Shown here one piece after another: positions 47,899 to 57,334 of a DNA stretch of 64,000 bases. Origin of the DNA: Halotia branconii CENA392 (GTDB lineage: Bacteria > Cyanobacteriota > Cyanobacteriia > Cyanobacteriales > Nostocaceae); assembly GCF_029953635.1 (NCBI RefSeq), contig NZ_CP124543.1, positions 5,063,455 through 5,127,454 on the forward strand, in the 5' to 3' direction. The first letter of the stretch is position 1; every line of letters begins with the position of its first letter. Under the pieces are notes generated by a model. That model did not search any database. It was not told the DNA's origin and saw only the letters and a list, made by a program, of their open reading frames with translations. The position numbers and the translations under genes were made by a program.

Positions 47899-48832
47899 AA
47901 AATTTCTCCAGACTGCCTTTCAACTCCCACCTACAGTTTAGGACTGTATGTGGCAGCTGATAAGAGGAGATTGCAGATTCTCAGGGATGAATTTTATAAA
48001 ATACTGCTGATGATAGATCATCCTGCCTAGTAGTTCACCAACCCAATATTACCGTGTAGACCTAGCAGGGGTGCAGGGGGCAGGGCGCAAGGGAGAGAAT
48101 CTTTACCCTCTGCTTCCTGCCTTGAAGCCTGCCACCACGCAAACTTTTCTTGGCAGACTACTATAAGTATACAACCATAACATTTGTATTAACTAGTATG
48201 AGTACATAGAGGGCATAGACGTTCTACGGGTTGTCATTAAATATCGCTACACAAATTTGACGCTCATCCCACCCTTGGAAGAGGCGGGATTTCGTGTCAG
48301 TGGTCAGTAGTCAGTTGTTTTTGCTACTCACTACTGACTACTGACGGCGATGGGACGATGGTTACTGAGCGTAGCCGAAGTATAGCAATGGACACTCCTT
48401 TCAAAAGTGAGTTTCCCGTCGCCTTTTGATGAATTTAAAAAATACCTCTTTTATTTTCTGTCTCTGTATTCTCAGTGTCTACGGCGGCTTCGCTCACTGC
48501 TGAAGAAAGTGTTCAAGATCTTTTATTTTCTGTTTCTGTATTCTCAGTGTCTACGGGGAAAAGTAGAAAAATGTTTATGAAACTTCTTGAGTACATGAAA
48601 AAAGTAAAATAATGTTACTATACTGTTGCTTGATTGACTAAGTATCTGGTATTTATTACTGAGTTAATGAATAATTCCTAAAATCTCAGTTTAAATTCAG
48701 CTGGGAATTGTATTGCTCATTCCTGAGAATGACTTTCAATCAAATGTTCCTGTCCTCGTTTTTTAAAAGTGACAAATGATTTCGGTAGATTTCTAAAAAT
48801 AAACATTAAATATTGAGGATGGTTAAAATTAA
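47899..48832. other. Repeat-rich intergenic region upstream of glgC
   Basis: No gene found. Contains CAGGGGGCAGGGCGCAAGGG heptamers near 48070, a repeat at 48248-48345 (CTCATCCCACCC...GGGATTTCGTGTCAGTGGTCAG with complementary CTACTGACTACTGAC), and two 38-bp direct copies of TTTTATTTTCTGTYTCTGTA... at 48447-48484 and 48519-48556. The glgC and phytochelatin-synthase-like promoters should lie at its two ends. Confidence 0.6.
48248..48345. repeat. Fold-back repeat with CAGTGGTCAGTAGTCAG heptamers
   Basis: TTTGACGCTCATCCCACCC, then GGGATTTCGTGTCAGTGGTC, and the facing CTACTGACTACTGAC. An inverted relative lies at 56957-57050. Confidence 0.7.
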
Positions 48833-49402
48833 ATGCCTAGTACAGATTTAGTAAAAATAAAACTGGCTGAGTTTCAACAGCCTCTTAGATGTTGTAATGT
48901 TACTGCCGTTGCCTATGGTTTCACAGCTTTAGGATACCCAACATCAGTTGATGATGTTTTTTATGTAACTAGATTACCAATTGCTACTGTTCTAGATGAT
49001 GGTATGACCTTGGCAGAAACCTATGATACCTGTGTTAAATACATTGAAACAGCAGGTTTACCACTATTTGCTAAAGTTGAACACTTTGATAAATCAGCAA
49101 TGACTTTTGATGCATTTGTCAAAGAAATTGAAAGTGCTGTTATGAATGAAAATGACATTCACATTCTCAATTTTAATACTAAAATTGCTCACGGTAATCA
49201 GCATTTAGAAGGTGGACATTTTTCCTTATTAGCTGATTATGATTCTACAACTAAGGAATTGACCGTAGCTGATACTAATCCAAAACGATATACACGATTT
49301 TGGAAATGTGATGCAAAATTGATGTATGACGCATGTGTAGATAAAGATTCGTCATCAGACCGTTCGCGGGGAATGATTATTATTAAAAAGTTGGAAATAT
49401 AA
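48833..49402 (+). CDS. Phytochelatin synthase-like (peptidase C83) protein
   Basis: 189 aa. The papain-like catalytic set of phytochelatin synthase is recognisable: Cys20 in QQPLRCCNVTAV (the plant enzyme has P-A-Y-C-G), His129 in GGHFSLLADYD, and Asp147 in TVADTNPKRYTRFW, with the usual spacing. Prokaryotic members act mainly as glutathione hydrolases and are often secreted or cytosolic; this protein has no signal peptide and is shorter than the plant C-terminal form. A hairpin terminator follows at 49428-49456. The next genes are on the other strand. The catalytic residues are inferred by alignment from memory. Confidence 0.75.
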   Translation: MPSTDLVKIKLAEFQQPLRCCNVTAVAYGFTALGYPTSVDDVFYVTRLPIATVLDDGMTLAETYDTCVKYIETAGLPLFAKVEHFDKSAMTFDAFVKEIESAVMNENDIHILNFNTKIAHGNQHLEGGHFSLLADYDSTTKELTVADTNPKRYTRFWKCDAKLMYDACVDKDSSSDRSRGMIIIKKLEI

Positions 49403-49427
49403 ATTATAAGTACATAGTTGATAACTG

Positions 49428-49456
49428 GCGGTTGAAAATATTAAATTTTTAACCGC
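49428..49456. terminator. Hairpin after the phytochelatin-synthase-like gene
   Basis: GCGGTTGAAAAT...ATTTTTAACCGC stem followed within 15 bases by a T-rich stretch (CTTTTTCTCTTTTC). Fits a Rho-independent terminator for 48833-49402. Confidence 0.6.
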
Positions 49457-49512
49457 TGACTAAACTTTTTCTCTTTTCATTTTGTCAAAAGATAAAATTC
49501 CATGAATAATAA

Positions 49513-49815
49513 TTAAACACCTAATTTTCTTGATCCTAGTTTATTACTAACTAAACGCAAATTTTGTGATAACTTCAAATACTTTACCCAAGGCTGTTCT
49601 GACAACTGAGAGATAGCAGTTGGTGAAAGTTTTGCTGTAAACATATCTTTACCGCTATTCACATCATTGATACCGAGGTTTTCTAAAACAGTAGTTGCGG
49701 CAGGTTCTAATACCGATTCAGTGTTGATGAACACGTCTAAACCCTGTGTTTGTTGGGTTTGAGCATTATTATTTAGCGCCATAGCCAGGGCTGCATCTAG
49801 CTTTTGATAGTTCAT
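49513..49815 (-). CDS. Free-standing subtilase-propeptide-like protein
   Basis: 100 aa. From residue 26 (LDVFINTESVLEPAATTVLE) to the end (SPTAISQLSEQPWVKYLKLS, NLRLVSNK) it resembles an inhibitor I9/subtilase propeptide. In particular it parallels the N-terminal region of the subtilase encoded 3.2 kb upstream on the same strand (VFIYCDSDADLSQMSQYGIE ... SLDALSEDPAIQRIKPSRKL): both have a strand, an N-S-G turn, an L-S-x-x-A-(I)-x-x-L-S-E-x-P-x-(V/I) helix and a K-(L/P)-S-x-x-L end. It lacks a protease domain, so it may be a dedicated inhibitor or folding helper of that protease. Start is the ATG at 49815; it follows the pentapeptide gene by 154 bases. Confidence 0.6.
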   Translation of the reverse strand: MNYQKLDAALAMALNNNAQTQQTQGLDVFINTESVLEPAATTVLENLGINDVNSGKDMFTAKLSPTAISQLSEQPWVKYLKLSQNLRLVSNKLGSRKLGV

Positions 49816-49969
49816 AAATCATTCCTTAGTAAATCAGGTAGGCAATTCTCAGCTTGCCCTATACCAAGTTATCAAATTTATAGTTGGCGATCGCCTATCT
49901 TGAGTACAAACGTCATATACTCATATCTCAGTCTAATTACAGATTTACTCCAATATTTGCCTGTTGTCT

Positions 49970-51874
49970 CTAAATGCCCAATATTTTAGTGAGGGTAGGT
50001 AAACAGTTTTTTAAGACTTCAGCTAGCTTACTAGCATCTGTAACAGCAGTTGTTATACCTTTAAGAGCATTTAAAGCTAAGGAACAAAGTTTATTTACTC
50101 GTTCTCCTGGTGGCTTTTTGCCTTCCTCTGCTATGGTTTCCACCGCTTCTAACGCTTCTTTCTTTTGACTTTCAGAAAGAACAGAATCATCAACAATAGA
50201 TTTTTGCAGAGTTGTTAAAATATTTGCTAACTCATCACTTGCATCAGTACTAATATCTCTCAACTGCTGAATCGAATTACTAACTTGGCTATTCGCATCT
50301 GCTAACGTCAAATTAGAGTTGGTGACATCTCCACCTACGGTAATCTTATTACCACTAGACATATCTAAATTTCCACCAGCACTGATTTGATTTTTATTTT
50401 TCATGATTTCAACTTCTTTGGATGGATTGAGTAATATATTTGCTCTTTCACCTTGAATAGATAATTCATTGTAATAGTAATTTGTAATTGTTTGATGAAT
50501 AGCAGGTTTATCAGCCTCTGGTGACACACCCACCTTAACAACATATACTTCATCACCTTTACTTTCAACACTATAACGAGACTGGTCTAATTCTTTATGT
50601 TCAATAGCAGCTTTATTCAGCGAAATACCTAAAGCCCTGGAATTAAAACTTCCCTTCAAAATGACATCGACTGTATCTTGTAATTTTGTAATCCATTTTT
50701 CAAAGTCACCATCTTTAAACTCGCCACTATCTGGTTTACGTTCTGTAAGAATAATGCGATCGCCTTGTTTGGTACACTTTAAATAAACATGCGAACACTT
50801 CACATTTGTAAAGCGCGTATCTTTGTTGATATTCCATTCCTGGATGCAAACTCCACTCAAATCTGCTCCTGAAAAATCTGCATCTAAGGCATTTATGCCG
50901 CTGAGTATTGCATCTTTTAATTTGGCCTTTGTTAAATTAGCGCCCTTGAGGTCAGCATCTGTATAATCCTCTTTTTCGCCTACTTTAGTTACTAACAATT
51001 TCCGCACTCTGGGATTTTCTAAAATCGTTCCTTGGAGTCGGGAAAATTCTAATCCAGTTACATTTTTGAAGCTAGTACGAGTTAAATTAGCTTCTCTAAA
51101 ATCTGTTTGAGGTAAATGTGCATTATCAAAACAAGTATCTGTTAAATCTGCTTTATAAAAGGATGTTCCACCTGTTGCAGTCCAAAACACACTTGTTTCC
51201 TTAAGCCAAGAAAATTTAGGCGAACCTCTGATTGCTTTTCGGGCAATAATTGCACTTGAAAAAATAATTATTATTGCGCCAATCAAAAATATAATACCAT
51301 CGCCTGGATTTTTTCTTGATAAAACACTTAATCCACCTGTAATCAAAGCTTCAGTTGTTATCCCATAAGCCACAATAGCTAGAAATTCACCTACAACTCC
51401 ATTGAATATAGAACTAACGGCAATAAAAAAAGCTGTAATGATTGCTCCTAACCATCCTAAAGCTATGCTCAATCCTAGACAGAAAAGCCAAAATCCTATT
51501 CCAAAAATTTTGGAATTTGCCTCAAAACAAACATAAATAACAAAGCCAGTAACTATTAGTGCCATCACACAAATAGTATCCGCTACTTGAAAACCGCGAA
51601 CTCCCAGTATGATTAATGCTATAGTGTATAAAAGAATTGTATTAATTTCTAATAAATAAAAATAATTAACATCAAAAGCATCGTGAATAGCTGCTAATAC
51701 ACCACTAGCTAGGAGATTTACTATACTTAAACAAACAGCAAAAACAATACTAATAATACTGATATATGTCTTTGGAATGAACTTTTGCCCTCCTAAGGTA
51801 TTTTGTAAATTTTGTTTAATTAAAATATGACTGAGATAAGTCTGACCACGGATATCTTGTTGATAAATTTTCAT
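49970..51874 (-). CDS. Membrane protein with pentapeptide repeats
   Basis: 634 aa. Residues about 38-225 hold six membrane helices (YISIISIVFAVCLSIVNLLA, TILLYTIALIILGVRGF, FWLFCLGLSIALGWLGAII, IFLIGAIIIIFSSAIIAR). Residues about 235-370 contain pentapeptide repeats of the A(D/N)Lxx kind (YKADLTDTCFDNAHL, KGANLTKAKLKDAILSG, ADFSGADLSGV), which form a quadrilateral beta-helix. The last 150 residues are soluble: a GGNLDMSSGNKITVGGDV tract and helices ending in LKNCLPTLTKILGI. The GG(D/N)-rich tract is seen in several cyanobacterial conflict-type proteins, as I recall. It starts 22 bases after the HTH protein's stop, so they are likely one operon. Confidence 0.8.
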   Translation of the reverse strand: MKIYQQDIRGQTYLSHILIKQNLQNTLGGQKFIPKTYISIISIVFAVCLSIVNLLASGVLAAIHDAFDVNYFYLLEINTILLYTIALIILGVRGFQVADTICVMALIVTGFVIYVCFEANSKIFGIGFWLFCLGLSIALGWLGAIITAFFIAVSSIFNGVVGEFLAIVAYGITTEALITGGLSVLSRKNPGDGIIFLIGAIIIIFSSAIIARKAIRGSPKFSWLKETSVFWTATGGTSFYKADLTDTCFDNAHLPQTDFREANLTRTSFKNVTGLEFSRLQGTILENPRVRKLLVTKVGEKEDYTDADLKGANLTKAKLKDAILSGINALDADFSGADLSGVCIQEWNINKDTRFTNVKCSHVYLKCTKQGDRIILTERKPDSGEFKDGDFEKWITKLQDTVDVILKGSFNSRALGISLNKAAIEHKELDQSRYSVESKGDEVYVVKVGVSPEADKPAIHQTITNYYYNELSIQGERANILLNPSKEVEIMKNKNQISAGGNLDMSSGNKITVGGDVTNSNLTLADANSQVSNSIQQLRDISTDASDELANILTTLQKSIVDDSVLSESQKKEALEAVETIAEEGKKPPGERVNKLCSLALNALKGITTAVTDASKLAEVLKNCLPTLTKILGI

Positions 51875-51896
51875 CTAGTAATTTATAGGTTAATTG

Positions 51897-52706
51897 CTAA
51901 CAATTACAATGTAAAAAGATACAAATAGCTTCACATACTACTTTTTCTTCTCCCCAATCAGGAATATTTCTCATATCAATAGGATTATTAGCAATTAAAT
52001 CAATAAATTCAGGCGTTGTATCAGTAAGCATACTCAAATTGTTAATAGTTAAATCAGTCGCATCCAGAAATTCTTGTACTCGCAGTACAGTCGGAGGTAA
52101 ATCTACTTTTAGAGTATCCTGCAAGTCTTCTATACTACAATCTAAAACTTTGCTAATTTTCTCTAGATTTGTGTGAAATGGCTCGTGTTGTAACTTGACT
52201 TTTTCAAGGGGCTGTGAACTATAAAAACAAATAATAGGAAATTCTATTTTAGACTGATTAGCTAAATCTTTTAATGATAATCCTTTTTCTCTAGCTAGGT
52301 TAAGAATTTTGAGTTTAACTGCTTCTCTTTTTTCTTTAGGTTTTATTAGCTCTAGTATATTTACGTCTAATACTTCAGCAATTTTTTTCAAGTCCTCTAT
52401 TTTTTCTGTAATGTTAAAATCTTCATTTTCATTTGCATACTTTTCAATTTCAACTTCAGAAATCTTAGATGATTTACTCAGTAGATTAAGAGCCGTCTCT
52501 TTAGCTTTGTCAGGCTTTAACATTTGAAATGCTTTGGCAGTACCAGATTTATTCACAGAACAATTTAAGGCTGTGGCAATTTTTTGAATATCCTCAGTCG
52601 TTTGCATTGCATAAGTCCGAATAGCTTCTTCAGAAACTCCTGAACTTAGACTAAGTAGACGATAAACCTTTTCTTGGGCTAGTTCTCGAATACGAAGTTT
52701 AACCAT
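51897..52706 (-). CDS. Protein of four degenerate HTH (XRE-like) units
   Basis: 269 aa. Four segments of about 60-70 residues resemble Cro/C1-type HTH domains with progressive decay: VKLRIRELAQEKVYRLLSLS...IQKIATALNCSV; ALNLLSKSSKISEVEIEKYA...LKKIAEVLDVNILEL; VKLKILNLAREKGLSLKDLA...LEKISKVLDCSIEDL; and VLRVQEFLDATDLTINNLSM to the end. The (L/I)xKI(A/S)xxL(D/N)(C/V)(S/N) end of each unit is the best mark. Tandem HTHs without another domain might bind DNA with an extended footprint or serve as protein adaptors. It is the first gene of a probable operon with the pentapeptide protein. Confidence 0.65.
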   Translation of the reverse strand: MVKLRIRELAQEKVYRLLSLSSGVSEEAIRTYAMQTTEDIQKIATALNCSVNKSGTAKAFQMLKPDKAKETALNLLSKSSKISEVEIEKYANENEDFNITEKIEDLKKIAEVLDVNILELIKPKEKREAVKLKILNLAREKGLSLKDLANQSKIEFPIICFYSSQPLEKVKLQHEPFHTNLEKISKVLDCSIEDLQDTLKVDLPPTVLRVQEFLDATDLTINNLSMLTDTTPEFIDLIANNPIDMRNIPDWGEEKVVCEAICIFLHCNC

Positions 52707-52951
52707 TGATTAAGTTGTGAAATTTAATAGTAATATTTGCTGCATTAGCTTATTTAAATGCTAAAAATAATTAGTATTTAAATATTTAATATTAATTAAA
52801 CTATTTTATATGTATTGCTACACTTGTAGTGAGTGAAATTTTATAAATCATTATTTTGGATATAGCAATTTTAAAACAAACATCATCATGAAAAAACTGT
52901 CAATAGTTCAATAATATGATCGCTCTATTAAACTCAATCCTATTTAAGAAA

Positions 52952-52980
52952 CGCGATATATTATGTATAAATATATCGCG
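52952..52980. terminator. Hairpin downstream of the subtilase gene
   Basis: CGCGATATATTATG...TATATCGCG: a 9-bp perfect stem. Read on the minus strand it follows the subtilase stop (52998) by 18 bases and precedes TTTCTT, fitting a terminator. Confidence 0.65.
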
Positions 52981-52997
52981 TCCTTACTTACGTCTAA

Positions 52998-54725
52998 TTA
53001 CAAATTAGCTGCATTAATTAGACCAAAACCCCATTTATCATCAAACGTTCCGGCTTTTTTGCCGGGAATAGCGCTATTTTTGCGTAGCAAATCTTTCACC
53101 GCCTCTGGATCAAGTTGAGGGTCACGCTGTAACAACAATGCTACTAATCCGGTAACGAACGGTGTTGCCATACTCGTACCAGCCATAGCTACAAACTTAG
53201 AGTTACACGTCATTGAACGATCAAAATTGGCATTAGCAGAAAGCGTAGAGATAATCATTGCCCCCGGTGCTGCCACATCAGGTTTTTGAGCATCATTCCG
53301 TAACGGCCCTTCACTGCTGAACTCAGAAATAGTATTTAATTCCAAACCCATTTCTCGCTCTTGGGCATCGATATCTGTGTACTTAATTTTAGTAGTGTAA
53401 GCAGCAACTGTAACTGCACTAGCTGCGGCTCCTGGGGAACCTATTTTTACAGAATCTTTGACACTTTTACCTGTGAAAAATACTGCCGATGCATCATCTA
53501 GTGTCCATACATCAAGTCTGGTTTCTAATGAAGAAGTATTGCGTACTCGTAACTGCCAGATACCGCCTTGTACTGTTGAATTACCTTTGCCACGAATTTG
53601 CACGAAGAAATTATGGTCGCCGTTGGCTTGGTCTGGCCCTGGTGTAACAATTTCGACTTGTGCATCTGGCAAATCGTAATTTTGAGTAGGATTGCCGTTG
53701 GTAATAATTTTTTGGAAAGGAGTGACAAAACCATTAGGACTCCGCAGGGAAACTTCCAATTCACTGTTATGACAATACCAACCGTTTAACCAAACGATGC
53801 CTACTTGATTCAAAGGAACATTAAAACGCATACCACGCATTTTTTTAGTAGGTATTTTTGCTTGACCGTGAATATTGTCGTTTCCTTCGTTACCCGCAGC
53901 ACAGCAAACAATTCGTCCAGACCCAGATTCGCTGTCAATGATTTTTGATAGGGAGTCGCTACCATCATGAGCATCGGCATGTCCACCCAAGCTGAGATTT
54001 ACAACTGCGGGTCTTCCCAATTCGCCAGCTATACGGAAAATATAACGGACAGCATCGGCAATATGAGCATCTTGTAAATCTGATTTGACAACTACCATTT
54101 CAGCTTCTGGTGCAACACCACAATATGTAGTATCAGCACCAGAGGCAATTCCAGCAACGTGAGTACCATGACCATCGGTATCTTGAGAAATGGTCATTTG
54201 CGCTTCTGTAAATTCAGCCCCGTAACCGCCTTCTGTGACTCCTGGCCCAGGTAGTGTTTGATCCCAAACCCGTAAAATCCGTTCTGCAAAGGCGGGGTGT
54301 TGTGCATCAATGCCACTGTCTACAATACCGATGATTACTCCTTTACCAGTCAGTCCAGTTTTATGTTTAAAATCTGGCACTTTCACGGCTGCGGGTGCAA
54401 TGTCCATTCGCTGTTTTAATTTACGCGATGGTTTGATACGCTGAATGGCAGGATCTTCAGATAAAGCATCTAAACTATTTATGGGTAAAAAAGCTGTGCG
54501 TACACTCCCAGAATTTTGATTGACTTCAATGCCGTATTGCGACATTTGACTCAAGTCTGCATCAGAATCACAGTAGATAAAAACGATGCTCTTAGTTGGT
54601 TTGATAGTACTTTTAGGGGCTATTATACCAAGCGATCGCTTGTGTGTTATTAAAGCTGGTACTCCTGCACTTTGAAAGTCTTCATAAGCCAATAGCAGCC
54701 CAGGGGAGAGTTTTTCGTGTCTCAT
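52998..54725 (-). CDS. S8 family serine peptidase (subtilase)
   Basis: 575 aa from the ATG at 54725, which has GAGGTG five bases upstream; a GTG two codons earlier overlaps that site and is disfavoured. Residues about 25-110 are a propeptide-like region without an obvious signal peptide. The catalytic triad is seen in IGIVDSGIDAQHPAF (Asp near 136), DTDGHGTHVAGIASG (His near 186) and MAGTSMATPFVTGLVALL (Ser near 517); an insert between His and Ser carries a beta domain (GLWGRV-like NYDLPDAQVEIVTPGPDQAN). It could be cytosolic or exported by an unusual route. Downstream on its strand lie the HTH, pentapeptide and propeptide-like genes. Confidence 0.9.
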   Translation of the reverse strand: MRHEKLSPGLLLAYEDFQSAGVPALITHKRSLGIIAPKSTIKPTKSIVFIYCDSDADLSQMSQYGIEVNQNSGSVRTAFLPINSLDALSEDPAIQRIKPSRKLKQRMDIAPAAVKVPDFKHKTGLTGKGVIIGIVDSGIDAQHPAFAERILRVWDQTLPGPGVTEGGYGAEFTEAQMTISQDTDGHGTHVAGIASGADTTYCGVAPEAEMVVVKSDLQDAHIADAVRYIFRIAGELGRPAVVNLSLGGHADAHDGSDSLSKIIDSESGSGRIVCCAAGNEGNDNIHGQAKIPTKKMRGMRFNVPLNQVGIVWLNGWYCHNSELEVSLRSPNGFVTPFQKIITNGNPTQNYDLPDAQVEIVTPGPDQANGDHNFFVQIRGKGNSTVQGGIWQLRVRNTSSLETRLDVWTLDDASAVFFTGKSVKDSVKIGSPGAAASAVTVAAYTTKIKYTDIDAQEREMGLELNTISEFSSEGPLRNDAQKPDVAAPGAMIISTLSANANFDRSMTCNSKFVAMAGTSMATPFVTGLVALLLQRDPQLDPEAVKDLLRKNSAIPGKKAGTFDDKWGFGLINAANL

Positions 54726-55003
54726 TTTCACCTCAAATTTAGTTCATTTGCTACAAACAAAACATCGATTTTAGCAAGAGAATTTGCTTCATCATCAATG
54801 CAAATATAGTTATCTATTGTTCTAATAGATTATTTAAAATTAAAGTTGCAAACTTAGGGATAACTTATGAATTTCAGTTCACGATTGCTAATTTATAACT
54901 CATTTTGATCAATTGTCTCGGCTGCAAAACAATTGTTTGTGACAAGTACAACATTTGTGATTACCTAAAAAGGTATTGGTCACTTTCACCTACAATCAAT
55001 AAC
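54726..55003. other. Intergenic region upstream of the subtilase gene
   Basis: AT-rich with several short direct words, and no gene. It should contain the subtilase promoter. No clear NtcA site (GTA-N8-TAC) was found by eye. Confidence 0.4.
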
Positions 55004-55111
55004 TATAGTAATCCGGTTTGATTTGGTGAATCAATCGTAGAAGCAGGGAACAGGGAAAAGAAAATAAGAATATACTGAGTCTTGTTCACAAATCAAATAA
55101 GAGTTCTATAT
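55004..55111. mobile_element. 108-bp MITE-like element, relative of 32194-32323
   Basis: Ends TATAGTAATCCGGTTTGATTT and AAATCAAATAAGAGTTCTATAT, inverted repeats with some mismatches, and a short GGGAACAGGGAAAAG core instead of the longer heptamer tract in the other copy. The remainder up to 55395 has no gene, only the amylase promoter region. Confidence 0.75.
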
Positions 55112-55395
55112 TTCAGAAATTCTCTATTAATGATCCAATACCAAGCTCTATGATTACGGATAAAGTTAAACAGAGAAAAATCAAGAAGTATTAAATAATA
55201 AAAATAAAACTACTTAGTAATGAATAGCATCAGTAAGAGGGAGACTGATTAATACTGATAATATTTGTATCAAGAGGAGGAAGAGATGGGGAAAGCAGAG
55301 CTTTTAGACTACTGAGTGATTCTCTATCACAATTGAGAGCCGCAAATCAGCAAGTATTTGTAGCGATCGCTCCTAAAGGTATTTAAAAATAATTC

Positions 55396-56856
55396 ATGCA
55401 GATTCAAACACCAGACTGGGTTAAGCACGCCGTTTTCTACCAAATTTTTCCAGATCGCTTTGCTAGAAGCAAACAGCCACACAGACGGTTGTTGCACGAA
55501 GCCCGTTGGGAAGATTGGGAAGCTATGCCAACACTCCAAGGTTATAAAGGCGGAGATTTGTGGGGCATTATCGAGCAATTAGACTACATCCAAGATTTAG
55601 GCATTAACGCCGTTTACTTCACACCCATCTTTCAGTCGGCTAGCAATCACCGCTATCACACCCACGATTATTATCAGGTTGATCCATTACTAGGAGGTAA
55701 TGAAGCATTTAAAGAATTACTAGACGCAGCTCATCAAAGAAATATCAAAGTTGTTTTGGATGGAGTGTTTAACCATTCCAGTCGGGGATTTTTCTTTTTT
55801 CACGACGTTTTAGAAAATGGCACTCTTTCGCCTTGGGTGAAATGGTTCAAAATCCATGATTGGCCTCTTGCACCCTACACTGGTGAATTACCTGCAAACT
55901 ACGAAGGTTGGGCTGATAATCGCGCCTTACCAGTATTTAACCACGATAATCCAGAAGTACGAGAATACATCATGGAAATTGCCGAATATTGGATTAAACT
56001 CGGCATCGACGGTTGGCGGTTGGATGTGCCATTTGAAGTTAAAACTCCTGGTTTTTGGCAAGAATTTCGCGATCGCGTCAAAGCCATCAATCCCGAAGCT
56101 TATATTGTGGGCGAAGTTTGGGTAGATTCCCGTGAGTGGTTAGATGGGACTCAATTTGATGGGGTGATGAATTATTTATTTACTGGGCCGACAATTGCTT
56201 TTACTGCGGGCGATCGCGTCGTCCTAGAACAAGTGCAAAGCCGCGATTATCAACCCTATCCGCCTTTATTTGCTGCCGAATATGCTGCCAAAATCCAAGA
56301 ACTACTGCAACTATATCCTTGGGAAATTCAACTAACACAACTGAATTTACTTGCAAGTCACGACACAGCGCGGTTAGTTACCATTACTGGCGGTGATCGG
56401 CCTAGTATAGAATTGGCAACTTTACTATTGCTGACATTTCCTGGTGCGCCCAGTATTTACTACGGTGATGAAGTGGGTTTACCTGGGGCTATAGATCCCG
56501 ATTCACGTCGCGGCTTTCCTCTAGAAGCAAACTGGGATCAAGAAATTCTCAAAGTTCACCGCCAATTAATCACCCTGCGTCATGCTCACCCAGCTTTGCG
56601 TACAGGAGATTACCAAGTTCTGTTTGCTCAAGGAGAACTCTATATTTTTGCACGAACTTTAGAAAAAGAAGAATTGATCATTGGTGTTAACGCTGGTACA
56701 GCAGCCATAACAGCAAATCTAGATATGACAAGTTTGCATACTCAACCCAACAAGCTTTTATATGGCAATGCTGAAGTTAAGTGGAATAGTGAAAATAAAC
56801 AACTTTCTTTAAATATTCCCGCACGTACAGGCTGCATACTAGGGGTTAGGGGCTAG
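55396..56856 (+). CDS. Alpha-amylase family (GH13) glycoside hydrolase, neopullulanase/maltogenic type
   Basis: 486 aa, cytosolic (no signal peptide). The GH13 blocks are clear: FYQIFPDRFARSKQ at the start (the YQIFPDRF form of neopullulanases and cyclomaltodextrinases), VVLDGVFNHSSRG, DGWRLDVPFEV (nucleophile Asp), YIVGEVWVDSREWL (acid/base Glu) and LLASHDTARLV. It would hydrolyse alpha-1,4 and possibly alpha-1,6 bonds of maltodextrins released from glycogen. glgP follows on the same strand after 478 bases of repeats. The stop codon and last residues (LGVRG) lie in a CTAGGGGTTAGGGGCTAG heptamer tract, so the end is repeat-encoded. Confidence 0.9.
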   Translation: MQIQTPDWVKHAVFYQIFPDRFARSKQPHRRLLHEARWEDWEAMPTLQGYKGGDLWGIIEQLDYIQDLGINAVYFTPIFQSASNHRYHTHDYYQVDPLLGGNEAFKELLDAAHQRNIKVVLDGVFNHSSRGFFFFHDVLENGTLSPWVKWFKIHDWPLAPYTGELPANYEGWADNRALPVFNHDNPEVREYIMEIAEYWIKLGIDGWRLDVPFEVKTPGFWQEFRDRVKAINPEAYIVGEVWVDSREWLDGTQFDGVMNYLFTGPTIAFTAGDRVVLEQVQSRDYQPYPPLFAAEYAAKIQELLQLYPWEIQLTQLNLLASHDTARLVTITGGDRPSIELATLLLLTFPGAPSIYYGDEVGLPGAIDPDSRRGFPLEANWDQEILKVHRQLITLRHAHPALRTGDYQVLFAQGELYIFARTLEKEELIIGVNAGTAAITANLDMTSLHTQPNKLLYGNAEVKWNSENKQLSLNIPARTGCILGVRG

Positions 56857-57050
56857 CAAAGGCAGAGGGGCAGGGAGCAGGGGGAAAGAGGGTTTCCTGG
56901 TTTTTGCACAGATGCGGGAATTATAACTAATTACGCGGACATGATATCAGTAGCGAAAACAACTAACCACTGACTACTGACCACTGACCACTGACACGAA
57001 ATCCCATCTCCTTTTAGGGGTGGGATGAAAAGAACGTCAGCGATCGCACT
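56857..57050. repeat. Repeat cluster between the amylase and glgP
   Basis: 56857-56951 shares GAAAGAGGGTTTCCTGGTTTTTGCACAG-type sequence and a GCGGACATGATATCAGT end with 37533-37695; 56957-57050 (CCACTGACTACTGACCACTG, GGGGTGGGATG) is an inverted relative of 48248-48345. The rest to 57334 holds no gene and an AT-rich stretch that may contain the glgP promoter. Confidence 0.7.
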
Positions 57051-57334
57051 GCAAATATAAAATAAATATTAAACATTTTATAATTCAACTTTAATTATGT
57101 ATGTATATCTTAGATATCAGTAAATAGTTAAATTTTAATATACTAAGGATATGTCTGAGAAGAACGCATAGACTTACAAAGTCCCTTGGTGTAAACTTTA
57201 CCAGCAAGGGAAAGAATAGTTCTCAATGCTTAACAAAGTCATCGTACTTTCACAAACACAGTATCAAGAATTGGCAACATTGGGGAAAGACAGTAAACAA
57301 TAGCCATAGCTAAAACTAGGAGTTTTGCCAACCT

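Noticed and set aside
54961..55000. NtcA-type promoter site upstream of the subtilase or amylase
   Set aside because: GTA and TAC words are present, but not with the 8-base spacing; no convincing site was found.
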